From NCBI GenBank assembly GCA_016342285.1, contig JAEINQ010000010.1:1-64000 (forward strand): 64,000 nt of DNA, read 5' to 3'. The translations under genes and the position numbers were made by a program. The notes below the pieces were generated by a model that saw only the letters and a program-made list of their open reading frames with translations, was not told where the DNA came from and searched no databases. The number at the start of each line of letters is the position of its first letter. The stretch's first letter is position 1. Shown piece after piece: positions 8,811 through 17,331 of this stretch. This DNA comes from Desulfobacterales bacterium (lineage in GTDB: Bacteria > Desulfobacterota > Desulfobacteria > Desulfobacterales > JAEINQ01).

Positions 8811-8829
8811 CCAATGTTCATAACATTGG
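8811..8829. promoter_or_regulatory. palindrome upstream of the DUF47-pit unit
   Basis: CCAATGTT-cat-AACATTGG is a perfect 8+8 inverted repeat at 8811-8829, followed on the + strand by GCGC and six T. It could be an operator for the leftward phosphate genes or a + strand terminator. No + strand gene ends nearby, which favours an operator, but this is inference. Confidence 0.4.
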
Positions 8830-8973
8830 TGCGCTTTTTTCACAACTGTCTGTTTTCATTGCAAGCAATGAATTCATATCGACAAGTCTGGTCGAACTGC
8901 TGAAACGGTTCGGGCCTCGACTTTCATTTAACCATGTTAAGGGCTTTGCCCCCCTCTTGAAAGGACACGGATT

Positions 8974-10617
8974 GTGATCGTCTCGCCAACGGCTTTAACG
9001 CGGAAAAAGACCCCCGCCGTTTACTTGTTCTTCTTTTTTCTATCCTTTTACCTTTTGACAAATGCGGGAGGGTATAAATCCGGTGACGAGTCGTTCATGC
9101 GCTTTATTGCAAAAAGAATTGCCGACCACGGTGAAGCCGGTATTTCTGTTTTGAACATAGGCGACAAAAAGAACGTTTTTCACAATGAGGAATGGATTCA
9201 GGGCGTCGATGGAAAATTCTATATCAAATGGGGCATCGGGCAATCGCTCATCGAAGCGCCGTTCTTCTTTGTTTCCCGGATTGTTACGCTCGTTTTAAAA
9301 CAAGGGAAAAATCCGATGGCGGTGCGTATTTTGGAAATGCTGATTCTGTTTGCCTGTCCTTCTGCGGTTTCTGCCTTAGGCGTCACGATGCTTTTTTTGT
9401 TATGCCAACGCATAGGCTACAATAACAGGACATCGCTGACCCTTGGCCTCTTTTATGGTTTGTTGACCATGGCATGGCCTTATTCCAAAAGCATGATGTC
9501 AGAACCCACGTTAACTGTGGCCATTTTGGGTTCGGTCTATTCAATGTTCTGCTATTCGTCTCAAAAGGAAGGGCGATATCTATTTCTTTCCGGGGTTTGC
9601 TGCGGTTTTGCGATTATCATCAAGGTCGTTTCGGCCATCCTTTTGCCCCTGGTCCCGATTTACCTGCTGGTCGTTTCCCCTCGCTCGGGAAAGATTCGAA
9701 CCGTTCAAGACATCATGATTTGGTTTCTTTTTCCGGTTGTTCTCTTTTGCGGGGCTCAACTGGCCTATAACGAGATTCGGTATGGATCCTGGCTTTCCTT
9801 TGGCTATTCCCTGGGACGAGATGCCTTCGGTTTCCGCACGCCTCTTTATGTGGGGCTCTGGGGTTATTTCCTTAGTCCGGGGAAAAGCTTTTTCCTGTAC
9901 AACCCCATCGCGGTCCTGGGCCTTGTGGGGCTTGGACGGTTCTTTTCGTGGAGGCGGGCGGAGACCCTGTTTTTTCTGGTCCTGTGCGGCCTCTTTGTCT
10001 TCATCCACGCCAAATGGTGGGCATGGGCCGGAGACTGGGCCTGGGGGCCCCGGTTTCTTCTGGTGCTGACGCCCTTCCTTATCCTGCCCTGCGGGATGAT
10101 TGTCGAAAACTGGCCCAGGGCATCGCCTTTGACAAAAACCGCTATCGTCATTTTCATGGGCCTTTCATTTTCAGTTCAAGTTCTCGGTGTCTTTGTCCAC
10201 CCATTTTCCTTTATCCATGCCCGAACAGTGGTGTTGAATCACCTTGTCGGACAGAGCTTGGTGAACTGGGGCGCTTATTCCCGGGAATATATCGAAAACG
10301 CCATAGTCAATTTCAGCCCCATGTTTTCTCACATCGTGGGGAATTTCTGGTTGTTCAAGCACATGCTCTTTTCTTACGATCTTTGGGTCGATGCGCCCTG
10401 GACGGTCCTGGGAAATACCCCTTTGCCGGCGATTCCGATGGTTTTGGGTAACCGGACGGTTCCGGATTGGTGGCCCGTCGCCTTTCCCCTGCTCTTTCCC
10501 GGTTCCAATTTATGGATCTGGCCCCTGGCCACAGCCAATGCGCTTGTGACAGCGCTTTTTGGTTTTCGATTGTCCCGCATCTTGCGTTCAATGAGAGAAC
10601 CGGATACAGCGGTTTAA
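8974..10617 (+). CDS. multi-TM membrane protein, GT-C glycosyltransferase-like
   Basis: A 547-residue integral membrane protein with about ten hydrophobic segments. A first TM helix (about residues 15-33) is followed by an extracytoplasmic loop containing SGDESFMRFIAKRIADHGE, the acidic first-loop arrangement of GT-C glycosyltransferases that use polyprenyl-phosphate sugars. No specific subfamily is recognisable, so the activity is inferred from topology only. The start is GTG 8974 with GAAAGGA suitably upstream. Codon use is visibly more AT-rich (many TTT, ATT and TAT codons) than its neighbours, suggesting recent transfer. Confidence 0.6.
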   Translation: MIVSPTALTRKKTPAVYLFFFFLSFYLLTNAGGYKSGDESFMRFIAKRIADHGEAGISVLNIGDKKNVFHNEEWIQGVDGKFYIKWGIGQSLIEAPFFFVSRIVTLVLKQGKNPMAVRILEMLILFACPSAVSALGVTMLFLLCQRIGYNNRTSLTLGLFYGLLTMAWPYSKSMMSEPTLTVAILGSVYSMFCYSSQKEGRYLFLSGVCCGFAIIIKVVSAILLPLVPIYLLVVSPRSGKIRTVQDIMIWFLFPVVLFCGAQLAYNEIRYGSWLSFGYSLGRDAFGFRTPLYVGLWGYFLSPGKSFFLYNPIAVLGLVGLGRFFSWRRAETLFFLVLCGLFVFIHAKWWAWAGDWAWGPRFLLVLTPFLILPCGMIVENWPRASPLTKTAIVIFMGLSFSVQVLGVFVHPFSFIHARTVVLNHLVGQSLVNWGAYSREYIENAIVNFSPMFSHIVGNFWLFKHMLFSYDLWVDAPWTVLGNTPLPAIPMVLGNRTVPDWWPVAFPLLFPGSNLWIWPLATANALVTALFGFRLSRILRSMREPDTAV

Positions 10618-10680
10618 CATGCGCAGCTTGACTGCAAGATTCCGGTTTTGAAAGCCTGAAGCCGGATTTAAGGAGGTGTC

Positions 10681-11433
10681 GTGGTTGAGGGCTTTTTCCG
10701 GTCGCATCCCCTGATCATAGCCCACCGGGGGGTTAGCGCACGCTTCCCGGAAAACACCCTGGCTGCCTTTGCCGCGGCCCTGGATGCCGGCGCTGAAATG
10801 GTCGAACTGGACGTGACCCTGACCCGGGACCGGCACCTGGTGGTGATTCACGACGATACCCTGGACCGGACCACCGACGGCCGGGGTGAGGTGGCCGCTC
10901 TGACCCTGTCAGAATTGGGGCAACTGGATGCCGGGTTTTGGTTCGATCCGGCCTTTTCCGGCGAGCGGATTCCGACCCTGGACGAGGTGCTGGCCCTGGC
11001 CCGGGGCAGAGCCCAGGTGAACATTGAAATAAAGGTCTCGGCCTTTGAACCGGAGGCGCCGACCGATGCCGTGGAACGCCAGGCGGTGGTGGCGGCCCGG
11101 CGGTATGCCATGGTCGACGCGGTCGTCATCTCCAGCTTTGAGCCACGAATTCTCAGGCGCCTGGCCGCCCTGGCCGGTGCCGTGCCCCGGTTGGCCGTCC
11201 TCACCGAAACCCCCTTTGCCCAATCCGACCTGGACCTGTGCCGGGAACTCAACGCCTGGTCTCTCAATCCCGGCTGGTCCTTTGTCACCCAGGCGATGGT
11301 CACGGCCGCCCACCGGGACGGGATCCGGGTCCTGCCCTATACGGTCAACGACCTGGACCTGGCCAAGGCGCTTCTGAACATGGGGGTGGACGGCTTTTTT
11401 ACCGATGATCCGGTCGGCCTGGCAGGGATTTAA
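10681..11433 (+). CDS. ugpQ: glycerophosphodiester phosphodiesterase
   Basis: Hydrolyses glycerophosphodiesters to sn-glycerol-3-phosphate and an alcohol. The 250-residue TIM-barrel protein has no signal peptide, so it is cytoplasmic like UgpQ. Catalytic residues are present: H15-R16 in IIAHRGVSARFPENT, E42 and D44 in MVELDVTLTRD, and H57 in VVIHDDTLDRTTDG; FTDDP closes the barrel. The start is GTG 10681 with a near-perfect AAGGAGGT seven bases or less upstream. Its product feeds the glpA/glpB/glpK genes 3-8 kb downstream, although the genes are not in one operon. Confidence 0.92.
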   Translation: MVEGFFRSHPLIIAHRGVSARFPENTLAAFAAALDAGAEMVELDVTLTRDRHLVVIHDDTLDRTTDGRGEVAALTLSELGQLDAGFWFDPAFSGERIPTLDEVLALARGRAQVNIEIKVSAFEPEAPTDAVERQAVVAARRYAMVDAVVISSFEPRILRRLAALAGAVPRLAVLTETPFAQSDLDLCRELNAWSLNPGWSFVTQAMVTAAHRDGIRVLPYTVNDLDLAKALLNMGVDGFFTDDPVGLAGI

Positions 11434-11438
11434 ACCCG

Positions 11439-11471
11439 TTGACGAAAACCACATATATGCTAACATATGTT
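11439..11471 (+). promoter_or_regulatory. toxin-antitoxin promoter with overlapping palindrome
   Basis: A possible -35 TTGACG (11439-11444) and -10 TAACAT (11461-11466, 16-base spacer) precede the antitoxin ATG at 11509. The -10 lies inside the perfect palindrome AACATATGTT (11462-11471), itself next to another ACATAT at 11451. A ribbon-helix-helix antitoxin bound there would block its own promoter, the usual arrangement for these modules. Inferred from sequence only. Confidence 0.45.
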
Positions 11472-11508
11472 CCCATGCTTTGAAACGGCGGCGAACAGGA
11501 GAAACATC

Positions 11509-11739
11509 ATGGCCCAAGTCACCATTTACCTGGATCCGGAAACCGAGCGGCGGATGAACGCCCTGGTTAAAAAAAGTGGAATTTCCAAAAGCAAGTGGAT
11601 TTCCCGGCTCATCCGGGAAAAGACCGCAGAGCGCTGGCCGGAAACGATCCGTGAAATGGCCGGATCCTGGGGAGATTTCCCCTCGGCCGAGGAGATTCGG
11701 GCCGGTATGGGCGAAGACGGCAACAGAGAGCCGGTGTGA
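11509..11739 (+). CDS. ribbon-helix-helix antitoxin (VapB-like)
   Basis: A 76-residue antitoxin and autorepressor with an N-terminal CopG/RHH domain: beta strand MAQVTIYLDPE, then the helices ETERRMNALVKKSG and SKSKWISRLIREKT. The C-terminal 30 residues (SWGDFPSAEEIRAGMGED) are acidic and probably wrap the toxin. I start at ATG 11509 because AGGAGA stands directly upstream; an ATG at 11467 would add 14 unrelated residues. The stop overlaps the toxin ATG by one base (TGATG), typical of two-gene toxin-antitoxin operons. Confidence 0.85.
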   Translation: MAQVTIYLDPETERRMNALVKKSGISKSKWISRLIREKTAERWPETIREMAGSWGDFPSAEEIRAGMGEDGNREPV

Positions 11740-12140
11740 TGTTCGTCCTCGACACCAACACCTTGATCTATTTTTTCAAGGGCGAAGGGCGGGTTGCCGA
11801 GCGCCTGCTTTCCGTTTCACCCCAGGAAATCGGTCTGCCGTCCATGGTTCTGTTCGAACTGGAGGTCGGCATCGCCAAGTCTACACGCCCGGAAAAACGG
11901 ACCCGGCAGCTCGAGGAGATGCTGGCACTGATCCAGGTTCTTCCTTTCGGTCTCGAAGAGGCGCGGTGCGCCGCTCTGATCCGCGCCGAGTTGGAGCGGC
12001 AGGGCTCCCCCATCGGGCCATACGATATTCTGATTGCCGCGACGGCCATGGTCCGCGGTGCGATTCTGGTGACCCGAAACACACGAGAATTCGAACGGAT
12101 TCAGGGGTTGAGGCTCCAGGACTGGTTTGGATCCCCCTGA
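11739..12140 (+). CDS. vapC: PIN-domain toxin (VapC-like RNase)
   Basis: A 133-residue PIN-domain endoribonuclease, the toxin partner of the RHH antitoxin before it. The acidic magnesium-binding residues of the fold are seen: D5 in MFVLDTNTLIYFF, E in FELEVGIAK (about residue 35), D in GPYDILIAATA (about 93) and the tail VTRNTREFERIQGL. VapC toxins cut initiator tRNA or rRNA; the target of this one is unknown. ATG 11739 overlaps the antitoxin TGA; a GTG at 11736 is the only alternative. No recombinase or transposase flanks the pair. Confidence 0.88.
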   Translation: MFVLDTNTLIYFFKGEGRVAERLLSVSPQEIGLPSMVLFELEVGIAKSTRPEKRTRQLEEMLALIQVLPFGLEEARCAALIRAELERQGSPIGPYDILIAATAMVRGAILVTRNTREFERIQGLRLQDWFGSP

Positions 12141-12223
12141 CACGGTGCTGACCACGGCCCCCCATCCCTGCGTCATTTTGTTTCTCTCTGCGGAAAGTAA
12201 AAACGCTCTTGCCGTGATCTCCG

Positions 12224-12260
12224 CGTTTCCAATGACCATAGAAAATGGGCGGTGGAAACG
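12224..12260. terminator. inverted repeat between convergent vapC and mscS
   Basis: CGTTTCCA (12224-12231) and TGGAAACG (12253-12260) form an 8-base stem in the 129-base gap between the convergent toxin and MscS genes. There is no strong T run, so a terminator role is only suggested by position. Confidence 0.3.
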
Positions 12261-12269
12261 ACGATGTGA

Positions 12270-13526
12270 TCATCCTTTCCGGTCGAGATCTTCGTCCAGA
12301 CGGCTTTCCATCTCACTGTTGACCCGGCGGGTTTCTGTGGCCGCTTCCTGATATTCAGCGGCGAGGCGTTGGTCCGGTCTTTCCTTTTCATCGGGCGGGA
12401 TAAAGACCGCGGCCCTATCCGTCGGGAGGGTTTCCACATAGAGCGACTGGCTGGGGAAGGCAAACCCGGTGCCGGCGGCCGCGACGATCTCCTTGATCCG
12501 GTAGGCGAGCGCTTCCTTGATTTCCAGCCACCGGCCCCAGTCGGTGGTTCGGGTGAAGCAGTAGACCATGATGTCAATGGACGAATCGCTGAACCGGTCG
12601 ATCCGGACAAAGGTGGAAACCTCCGGCGGGTGGGCAAAGGCGTCGGAGTTCAAAATATAGGCTTCGATGCCGTCGCGGATCTGGCGCAACTGTTCAACGG
12701 AGGTGCGGTATTCCACCCCGATGGTCCAGTAGATGCGCCGGTGGCTCATGGAGCTGAAATTTGTGACCGATCGGTCTGAAAGCTGGAAGTTGGGTACGAA
12801 AACCGGGGCTTTGTCAAAGCGCCGCACCCGGGTGGACCGAAAGCCGATGGATTCCACGGTCCCTTCGACAACGCCGTCAACACAGATCCAGTCACCGATA
12901 TTGAAGCGCCGTTCGGCCAGGATCAGCAAGCCGGAAATCAGGTTCTTAAACAGGTCCTGGGCGCCTAACGCCACGGCCACACCGAAAAGCCCCAACCCGG
13001 CGATGATCGGCCCGATCCGGATCCCCCAGATTTCGAGGATTGTCGCTGTGGCGATAAAGACCAGGGCGACTTTGATCGCCTTGTTGAGCCACTCGACCAT
13101 GGATGCGTTGAGCACATTGTCGAGGCGATGCAGGAGAATGGAAAGCGGCTGGACCAGTCGGACCAGGCCCCAGAAAATCACGAACACAATCAGGGAGCGG
13201 ACAAAGCGATCGGCGACGGTCTCCAGCGCCCCGTCGAGCGGCAGGTAGGCGACGGCGAAATAGACGCCGATGACCACCGGGATGAAAGCCACCGGCCGTT
13301 CCAGCAGTTCCACGGCCTCGTCATCGATGGTTGTCCGGGTCCGCTGGGCCAGGCGGCTGATCCGCCGGATGACCAATCGGGTAAACAGCCGCCGGATCAG
13401 AAGGAAACCGAGCAGAATCAGGGCGGCGGTGATGATCCGCCCCAGGTCGATTCCGCCGACGCCTTTTTCCCACACATCGACCACCAACAGCCAGAATCGT
13501 TTGAACTGTTCCACGAGTGTCTCCAT
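12270..13526 (-). CDS. MscS-family mechanosensitive channel
   Basis: An inner-membrane small-conductance mechanosensitive channel that releases solutes on hypo-osmotic shock. The 418-residue protein has about four N-terminal hydrophobic segments (residues 25-200), a Gly/Ala-rich pore helix IIAGLGLFGVAVALGAQDLF (about 173-192), and then the beta domain NLISGLLILAERRFNIGDWI and C-terminal cage. It is longer than E. coli MscS (286) through extra N-terminal helices and a charged tail after residue 370. It stands alone between convergent vapC and a small cysteine-rich ORF. Confidence 0.92.
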   Translation of the reverse strand: METLVEQFKRFWLLVVDVWEKGVGGIDLGRIITAALILLGFLLIRRLFTRLVIRRISRLAQRTRTTIDDEAVELLERPVAFIPVVIGVYFAVAYLPLDGALETVADRFVRSLIVFVIFWGLVRLVQPLSILLHRLDNVLNASMVEWLNKAIKVALVFIATATILEIWGIRIGPIIAGLGLFGVAVALGAQDLFKNLISGLLILAERRFNIGDWICVDGVVEGTVESIGFRSTRVRRFDKAPVFVPNFQLSDRSVTNFSSMSHRRIYWTIGVEYRTSVEQLRQIRDGIEAYILNSDAFAHPPEVSTFVRIDRFSDSSIDIMVYCFTRTTDWGRWLEIKEALAYRIKEIVAAAGTGFAFPSQSLYVETLPTDRAAVFIPPDEKERPDQRLAAEYQEAATETRRVNSEMESRLDEDLDRKG

Positions 13527-13704
13527 AACCGGCTTGGGATTCAGATGACAAAATGTTCAGACAGATAAAAGCATATCGTGGATTCCCCTGTTCGGGCAAT
13601 AGGCGTCGTCGCCGACAAGGAAATTCTTCGGTTAACGGTTTTCCATGGTAAGGTGGAACCCTGTTTCGGGGGGTGTTTGGGCGGGTCGGCTTGGCATTGG
13701 GTGG

Positions 13705-13878
13705 TTATTTGCTGTCGTAGGTGGGCACTGGTGGGTGGAGCCGGCAGTGGTCGCAAAGGTCGGTGGCGCGTTTGGGGATGCCGCAACAGCTCGGAACCAC
13801 CATGGCCGGCTGGGTTTCGTTGTCTTTGTCGCCGAGGGTGTACTGGTTCAGGGGCGTCGCACTGGGTGAACTGTCCAT
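13705..13878 (-). CDS. possible small cysteine-rich protein
   Basis: A 57-codon frame (ATG 13878 to TAA 13705) encoding a soluble protein with four cysteines late in the chain: SCCGIPKRATDLCDHCRLHP. The CC and CxxC pairs could bind a metal. A GAAGGAG lies about 14 bases before the ATG, further than ideal, so expression is uncertain. No homologue is recognised. The rest of the 558-base gap 13527-14084 holds only a hairpin near glpK. Confidence 0.4.
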   Translation of the reverse strand: MDSSPSATPLNQYTLGDKDNETQPAMVVPSCCGIPKRATDLCDHCRLHPPVPTYDSK

Positions 13879-14039
13879 GGGGGTATCGGCGTTCTCCTTC
13901 GTATTTGAAACCGGCGCATCCCTTATCCCCGGAAGAATGGCAGCGCCGGAACTTACCGACTCTTATCGCACCATGTGGACAAATTCAAGAACTAAGTTCC
14001 ATATGTTGTGGAAGAAATCCGCTGACATGACCGATGACC

Positions 14040-14076
14040 GACGACGGTGGTCTGCCGTCCGCGGTCTGCCGTCGTC
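14040..14076 (-). terminator. possible terminator after glpK
   Basis: GACGACGG (14040-14047) pairs with CCGTCGTC (14069-14076) just past the glpK stop (14085). The segment also holds three imperfect copies of GGTCTGCCGTC. No T run follows on the leftward transcript, so the terminator role is tentative. Confidence 0.35.
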
Positions 14077-14084
14077 TGCCGTCT

Positions 14085-15596
14085 CTATTCCTCCCAGTTC
14101 AGGGTCCGTTCCACGGCCTTTTTCCAGTTCGCGTAACCGGCTTTGCGGGTGTCGGCGTCCATGGCCGGGGTCCAGGTCTTGTCTACCCCCCAGTTTTTTC
14201 TCAGGTCGTCCAGGTCGGACCAGTAACCCACGGCCAGGCCGGCCGCATAGGCCGCCCCCAGGGACGTGGTCTCCACCACGGTGGGCCGGATCACCGGCAC
14301 ATTTAAAATGTCGGACTGGAACTGCATGAGCAGCTCGTTGGCCACCATGCCGCCGTCTACCTTAAGGCTCTGGAGGTCGACCCCGGAGTCGGCGTTCATG
14401 GCGTCCATGATATCCAGGGTCTGATACGCCGTGGCTTCCAGGGCGGCCCGGGCAATATGGGCTTTGTTCACGTATCGGGTCAGGCCGACCAGCACCCCCC
14501 GGGCGTCGGATCGCCAGTAGGGGGCGAAAAGGCCGGAAAAGGCCGGCACGAAATAGGCCCCGCCGTTGTCTTCAACGGTTCGGGCCAGGGTTTCGACCTC
14601 CGGCGCCTGGTCGATGAACCCGAGGTTGTCCCGCAGCCACTGGATCAGGGCGCCGGCCATGGCGATCGAGCCTTCCAGGCAGTAGACGGCCGGCTGGTCG
14701 TCGATGCGATACCCCACGGTGGTCAGCAGGCCGTGTTTGGAGACCACCGGCTCGGTGCCGGTGTTCAAGAGCATGAAACAGCCGGTGCCGTAGGTGTTTT
14801 TGGCCTCCCCAACATCAAAACAGGTTTGTCCCACCAGGGCGGCCTGCTGGTCCCCCAGGGCACCGCAAACCGGCACGGCCGCCCCAATCGGGCCCGTCTT
14901 CAGGGTGTGCCCCCAGGTGTTTCGATCGCTGGACGGGACGATGCGGGGCAGGATTTGCCTGGGGATCCCCATGATGTTCAGGATCTCGTCATCCCAGTCC
15001 AGGGTTTTTAAATCCATGAGCAGGGTCCGGGAGGCGTTGGTCACGTCGGTGACGTGGGCGCCGCCGCCCGCACCACCGGTGAGGTGCCAGATGATCCAGG
15101 TCTCGATGGTGCCGAACAGGGCATCCCCCCGCCCTGCCGCGGCTTTTGCCTCGGCCACGTTGTCGAGAATCCACCGGATTTTCGGGCCTGAGAAATAGGT
15201 GGCGATGGGCAGACCGGTCTTTTTACGGAAGCGGTCCTGGCCCCCCTCTGTTTCCAGTGCGTTGCAGATTTTGTCGGTTCGCATGCACTGCCAGACAATG
15301 GCGTTGCAATAGGGCTTGCCGGTTTTCTTGTCCCAGACCACGGTGGTTTCCCGCTGGTTGGTAATGCCGATGGCGGCAATCTCTTTTCCTGAAACACCGA
15401 CTTTGCCCAACGCCCCTCGGATCACCCGCCGGGTATTTTCCCAGATCTCAAGCGGATCATGCTCCACCCAGCCGGGCTTGGGAAAGATCTGGGCGTGTTC
15501 CACCTGGTCCACACCGACGATTTGTCCCTGGTGGTCGAAAAGGACAAACCGGTTGCTGGTGGTGCCCAAATCCAATGCGCCGATGTAGCTGGCCAT
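14085..15596 (-). CDS. glpK: glycerol kinase
   Basis: Phosphorylates glycerol to sn-glycerol-3-phosphate with ATP. The 503-residue length is exactly that of the FGGY family. The N-terminal phosphate loop [17 protein letters not shown], the substrate segment [12 protein letters not shown], the ATP-binding [13 protein letters not shown] and the C-terminal [18 protein letters not shown] are all present. ATG 15596 is chosen because AAGGAG lies six bases upstream; a longer in-frame extension to 15827 runs through repeat sequence and is not homologous. It follows glpB with a 410-base gap that contains two dispersed repeats, so it may have its own promoter. Confidence 0.96.
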   Translation of the reverse strand: MASYIGALDLGTTSNRFVLFDHQGQIVGVDQVEHAQIFPKPGWVEHDPLEIWENTRRVIRGALGKVGVSGKEIAAIGITNQRETTVVWDKKTGKPYCNAIVWQCMRTDKICNALETEGGQDRFRKKTGLPIATYFSGPKIRWILDNVAEAKAAAGRGDALFGTIETWIIWHLTGGAGGGAHVTDVTNASRTLLMDLKTLDWDDEILNIMGIPRQILPRIVPSSDRNTWGHTLKTGPIGAAVPVCGALGDQQAALVGQTCFDVGEAKNTYGTGCFMLLNTGTEPVVSKHGLLTTVGYRIDDQPAVYCLEGSIAMAGALIQWLRDNLGFIDQAPEVETLARTVEDNGGAYFVPAFSGLFAPYWRSDARGVLVGLTRYVNKAHIARAALEATAYQTLDIMDAMNADSGVDLQSLKVDGGMVANELLMQFQSDILNVPVIRPTVVETTSLGAAYAAGLAVGYWSDLDDLRKNWGVDKTWTPAMDADTRKAGYANWKKAVERTLNWEE

Positions 15597-15833
15597 GTGT
15601 CGCTCCTTTCCTGAATAAAGGGGGTGGTCGGAGTCGGAAATTAATTCGAAAGTACGTATCATTTTACCGGAGGGCGGACAACCGGCATGGATCGGTCCGT
15701 TTAAAATGGCTATCAGGTTATCCATAAAAACTTGGAGACGATCGGATACAACAAAAAATGACGATTTTGGTCTTTTGTGCATAAAAAACAAGAAATCGGC
15801 GCATCGTAGTACGAAGCGTAAGGCCAACTATCA

Positions 15834-15871
15834 GTGCCCATCCACGAATCGGTTTTCATTGGATGGGGCAC
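15834..15871. repeat. hairpin repeat family C, copy 1
   Basis: GTGCCCATCCA (from 15834) faces TGGATGGGGCAC (to 15871). The left arm continues CGAA, as in the copies at 22492-22529 and 39097-39134. This copy is less symmetrical in its inner arm than the other two. It lies in the glpK-glpB spacer. Confidence 0.6.
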
Positions 15872-15880
15872 CCATGGACG

Positions 15881-16020
15881 TTTCCAATCCAGAAATGTGA
15901 ATTTTTGTCCAAGGTCAAGGAAATCAAGCCATTGCGCGGAGGCGTAGCGCGCTACGCCGCACAAGCAATGGCGCCGATTGACGCCGAGATAGGGCAAAAA
16001 GGCCATTTATGGATGGAAAC
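15881..16020 (+). repeat. REP-like dispersed repeat, copy B1
   Basis: A roughly 140-base element centred on the stem GGCGTAgcgcgcTACGCC, with flanks AATTTTTGTC on the left and GGGCAAAAAGGCCATTTATG on the right. A near copy lies inverted at 36360-36497 and a diverged one at 37060-37174. The right end overlaps glpB: the last codons (SFHP) and TAA of glpB are inside the repeat. It is non-coding otherwise. Confidence 0.75.
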
Positions 16021-17296
16021 TATCCATGGCCTCGATCGCCCCATAGGCCGTGGCCACAGCCAGCCCGGTACCGCTTTTGGTGCGAATCCAGTCCTGGTGG
16101 GCCAAAATCGAGCCGGCGGCATAGAGGTTGTCGTATACCGGCCGGCCGTCTGCGGTCACGGGCCGGAACCGGTCGTCGGTCTCGACGCCGGCCAAATTGA
16201 TGGCATGGCCTCGGGGATCGAGAAACGTCTCCCGGTGCCAGCAACCGCGGTTTTCCGGCTGGCTGACCGGCAGATCGAAAAGCGATTCGCCGATGCCCTG
16301 ACGCCCGGCCACCAGCCCTTTTCCCAGAAACCGGCCGGTGGCCAGCAGCACATGCTCTGCCACGACGGTGGTCTCGGGTTCTGTTCGGCCGATTTCAAGG
16401 ACAAACCGACCGTCTTTCAGCCGAGAGATGGCATGCACGGTATGTTGATAAAAGGTGTTTACCCCCAACGCGGGCATATGGGCGTCGAAGGCCTCTTTCA
16501 AGCGAATGCCGGAAATGGCCGGCGGCATGGTGGGAATCTCGAAAACCGGCACACCGAGCATTTGGCCCAACGCCTTGCGAACGGTTTCGGTGCCGTGGAT
16601 GGCCAAAATGGCCGGCAGCCCCACGGCTTTGGCCTGGCCCAGGTGGGGGGCAATGGCCTCGGCCAGCTCGCGGCGGCCCGCTTCCACTTCCAGCCCCCGG
16701 GCGATGTGTTCGGCATACTTGGGTCCCATCCGGTTTTCCCGGGGCAGGTCAATGGACGCGGCCGTTAAATCCGGCCACGAGGGTTTCAGCGTGCTCACGA
16801 TTTGTTTGGCACTGAACCCGCGCAAACCCTTGACGTCAACAATCAGGCAGGGCGCCTTTGTTTCCAGGGCCGTTACGCCGGCCCACATGGTTGCCGGTAC
16901 CCGAAAGGTTCGCTTGATCGTTCCCACCGGGGTGATCACCCGGGCGTTTTGGTCCGGGTATCCCCTGTAGGGGTGTCCGGCCTCGTCCAAAAACCGAGTC
17001 AGCAGATCCATGGCCGAACGGATCTGGTGATCGGACACGAGGCCAAACGGATGCCGGGGGTGATCCTGTCTCAGCCGCTTCAGGCCCTGCCAGGGATCGT
17101 CGATCAACATCCGCGTGCCGGGTGAGACGCCATAAAGATCGAACAGGCCGCTGGCATACAGGGTCTCGCCGGTGAGCCCCGCCTGAACGGTGGCAATGCC
17201 CCGGCGGGCGGCGAACAAGGCGGCTGCCATCCCCGCCATGCCGGCACCGATGACCATCAGTCGGCATTCGATCGGTTCGGTCTTTGTTTTTTCCAT
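16007..17296 (-). CDS. glpB: anaerobic glycerol-3-phosphate dehydrogenase subunit B
   Basis: FAD-containing subunit of the anaerobic glycerol-3-phosphate dehydrogenase, which works with GlpA to oxidise G3P to dihydroxyacetone phosphate and pass electrons to the membrane. The 429-residue protein starts with a dinucleotide fold, LMVIGAGMAGMAAALFAARR (about residues 13-32), and ends with NLYAAGSILAHQDW and GTGLAVATAYGA. ATG 17296 is preferred over a 48-residue N-terminal extension that would overlap glpA. The 3' end is formed by dispersed repeat B1, which supplies the stop codon. No glpC follows. Confidence 0.9.
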   Translation of the reverse strand: MEKTKTEPIECRLMVIGAGMAGMAAALFAARRGIATVQAGLTGETLYASGLFDLYGVSPGTRMLIDDPWQGLKRLRQDHPRHPFGLVSDHQIRSAMDLLTRFLDEAGHPYRGYPDQNARVITPVGTIKRTFRVPATMWAGVTALETKAPCLIVDVKGLRGFSAKQIVSTLKPSWPDLTAASIDLPRENRMGPKYAEHIARGLEVEAGRRELAEAIAPHLGQAKAVGLPAILAIHGTETVRKALGQMLGVPVFEIPTMPPAISGIRLKEAFDAHMPALGVNTFYQHTVHAISRLKDGRFVLEIGRTEPETTVVAEHVLLATGRFLGKGLVAGRQGIGESLFDLPVSQPENRGCWHRETFLDPRGHAINLAGVETDDRFRPVTADGRPVYDNLYAAGSILAHQDWIRTKSGTGLAVATAYGAIEAMDSFHP

Positions 17297-17331
17297 GGAA
17301 AACCATGCTCCGGCTTGATCGCGTGAAAGCG

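Noticed and set aside
14085-15827. N-terminally extended glycerol kinase (580 residues)
   Set aside because: The extra 77 residues come from spacer sequence; AAGGAG and family alignment place the start at 15596.
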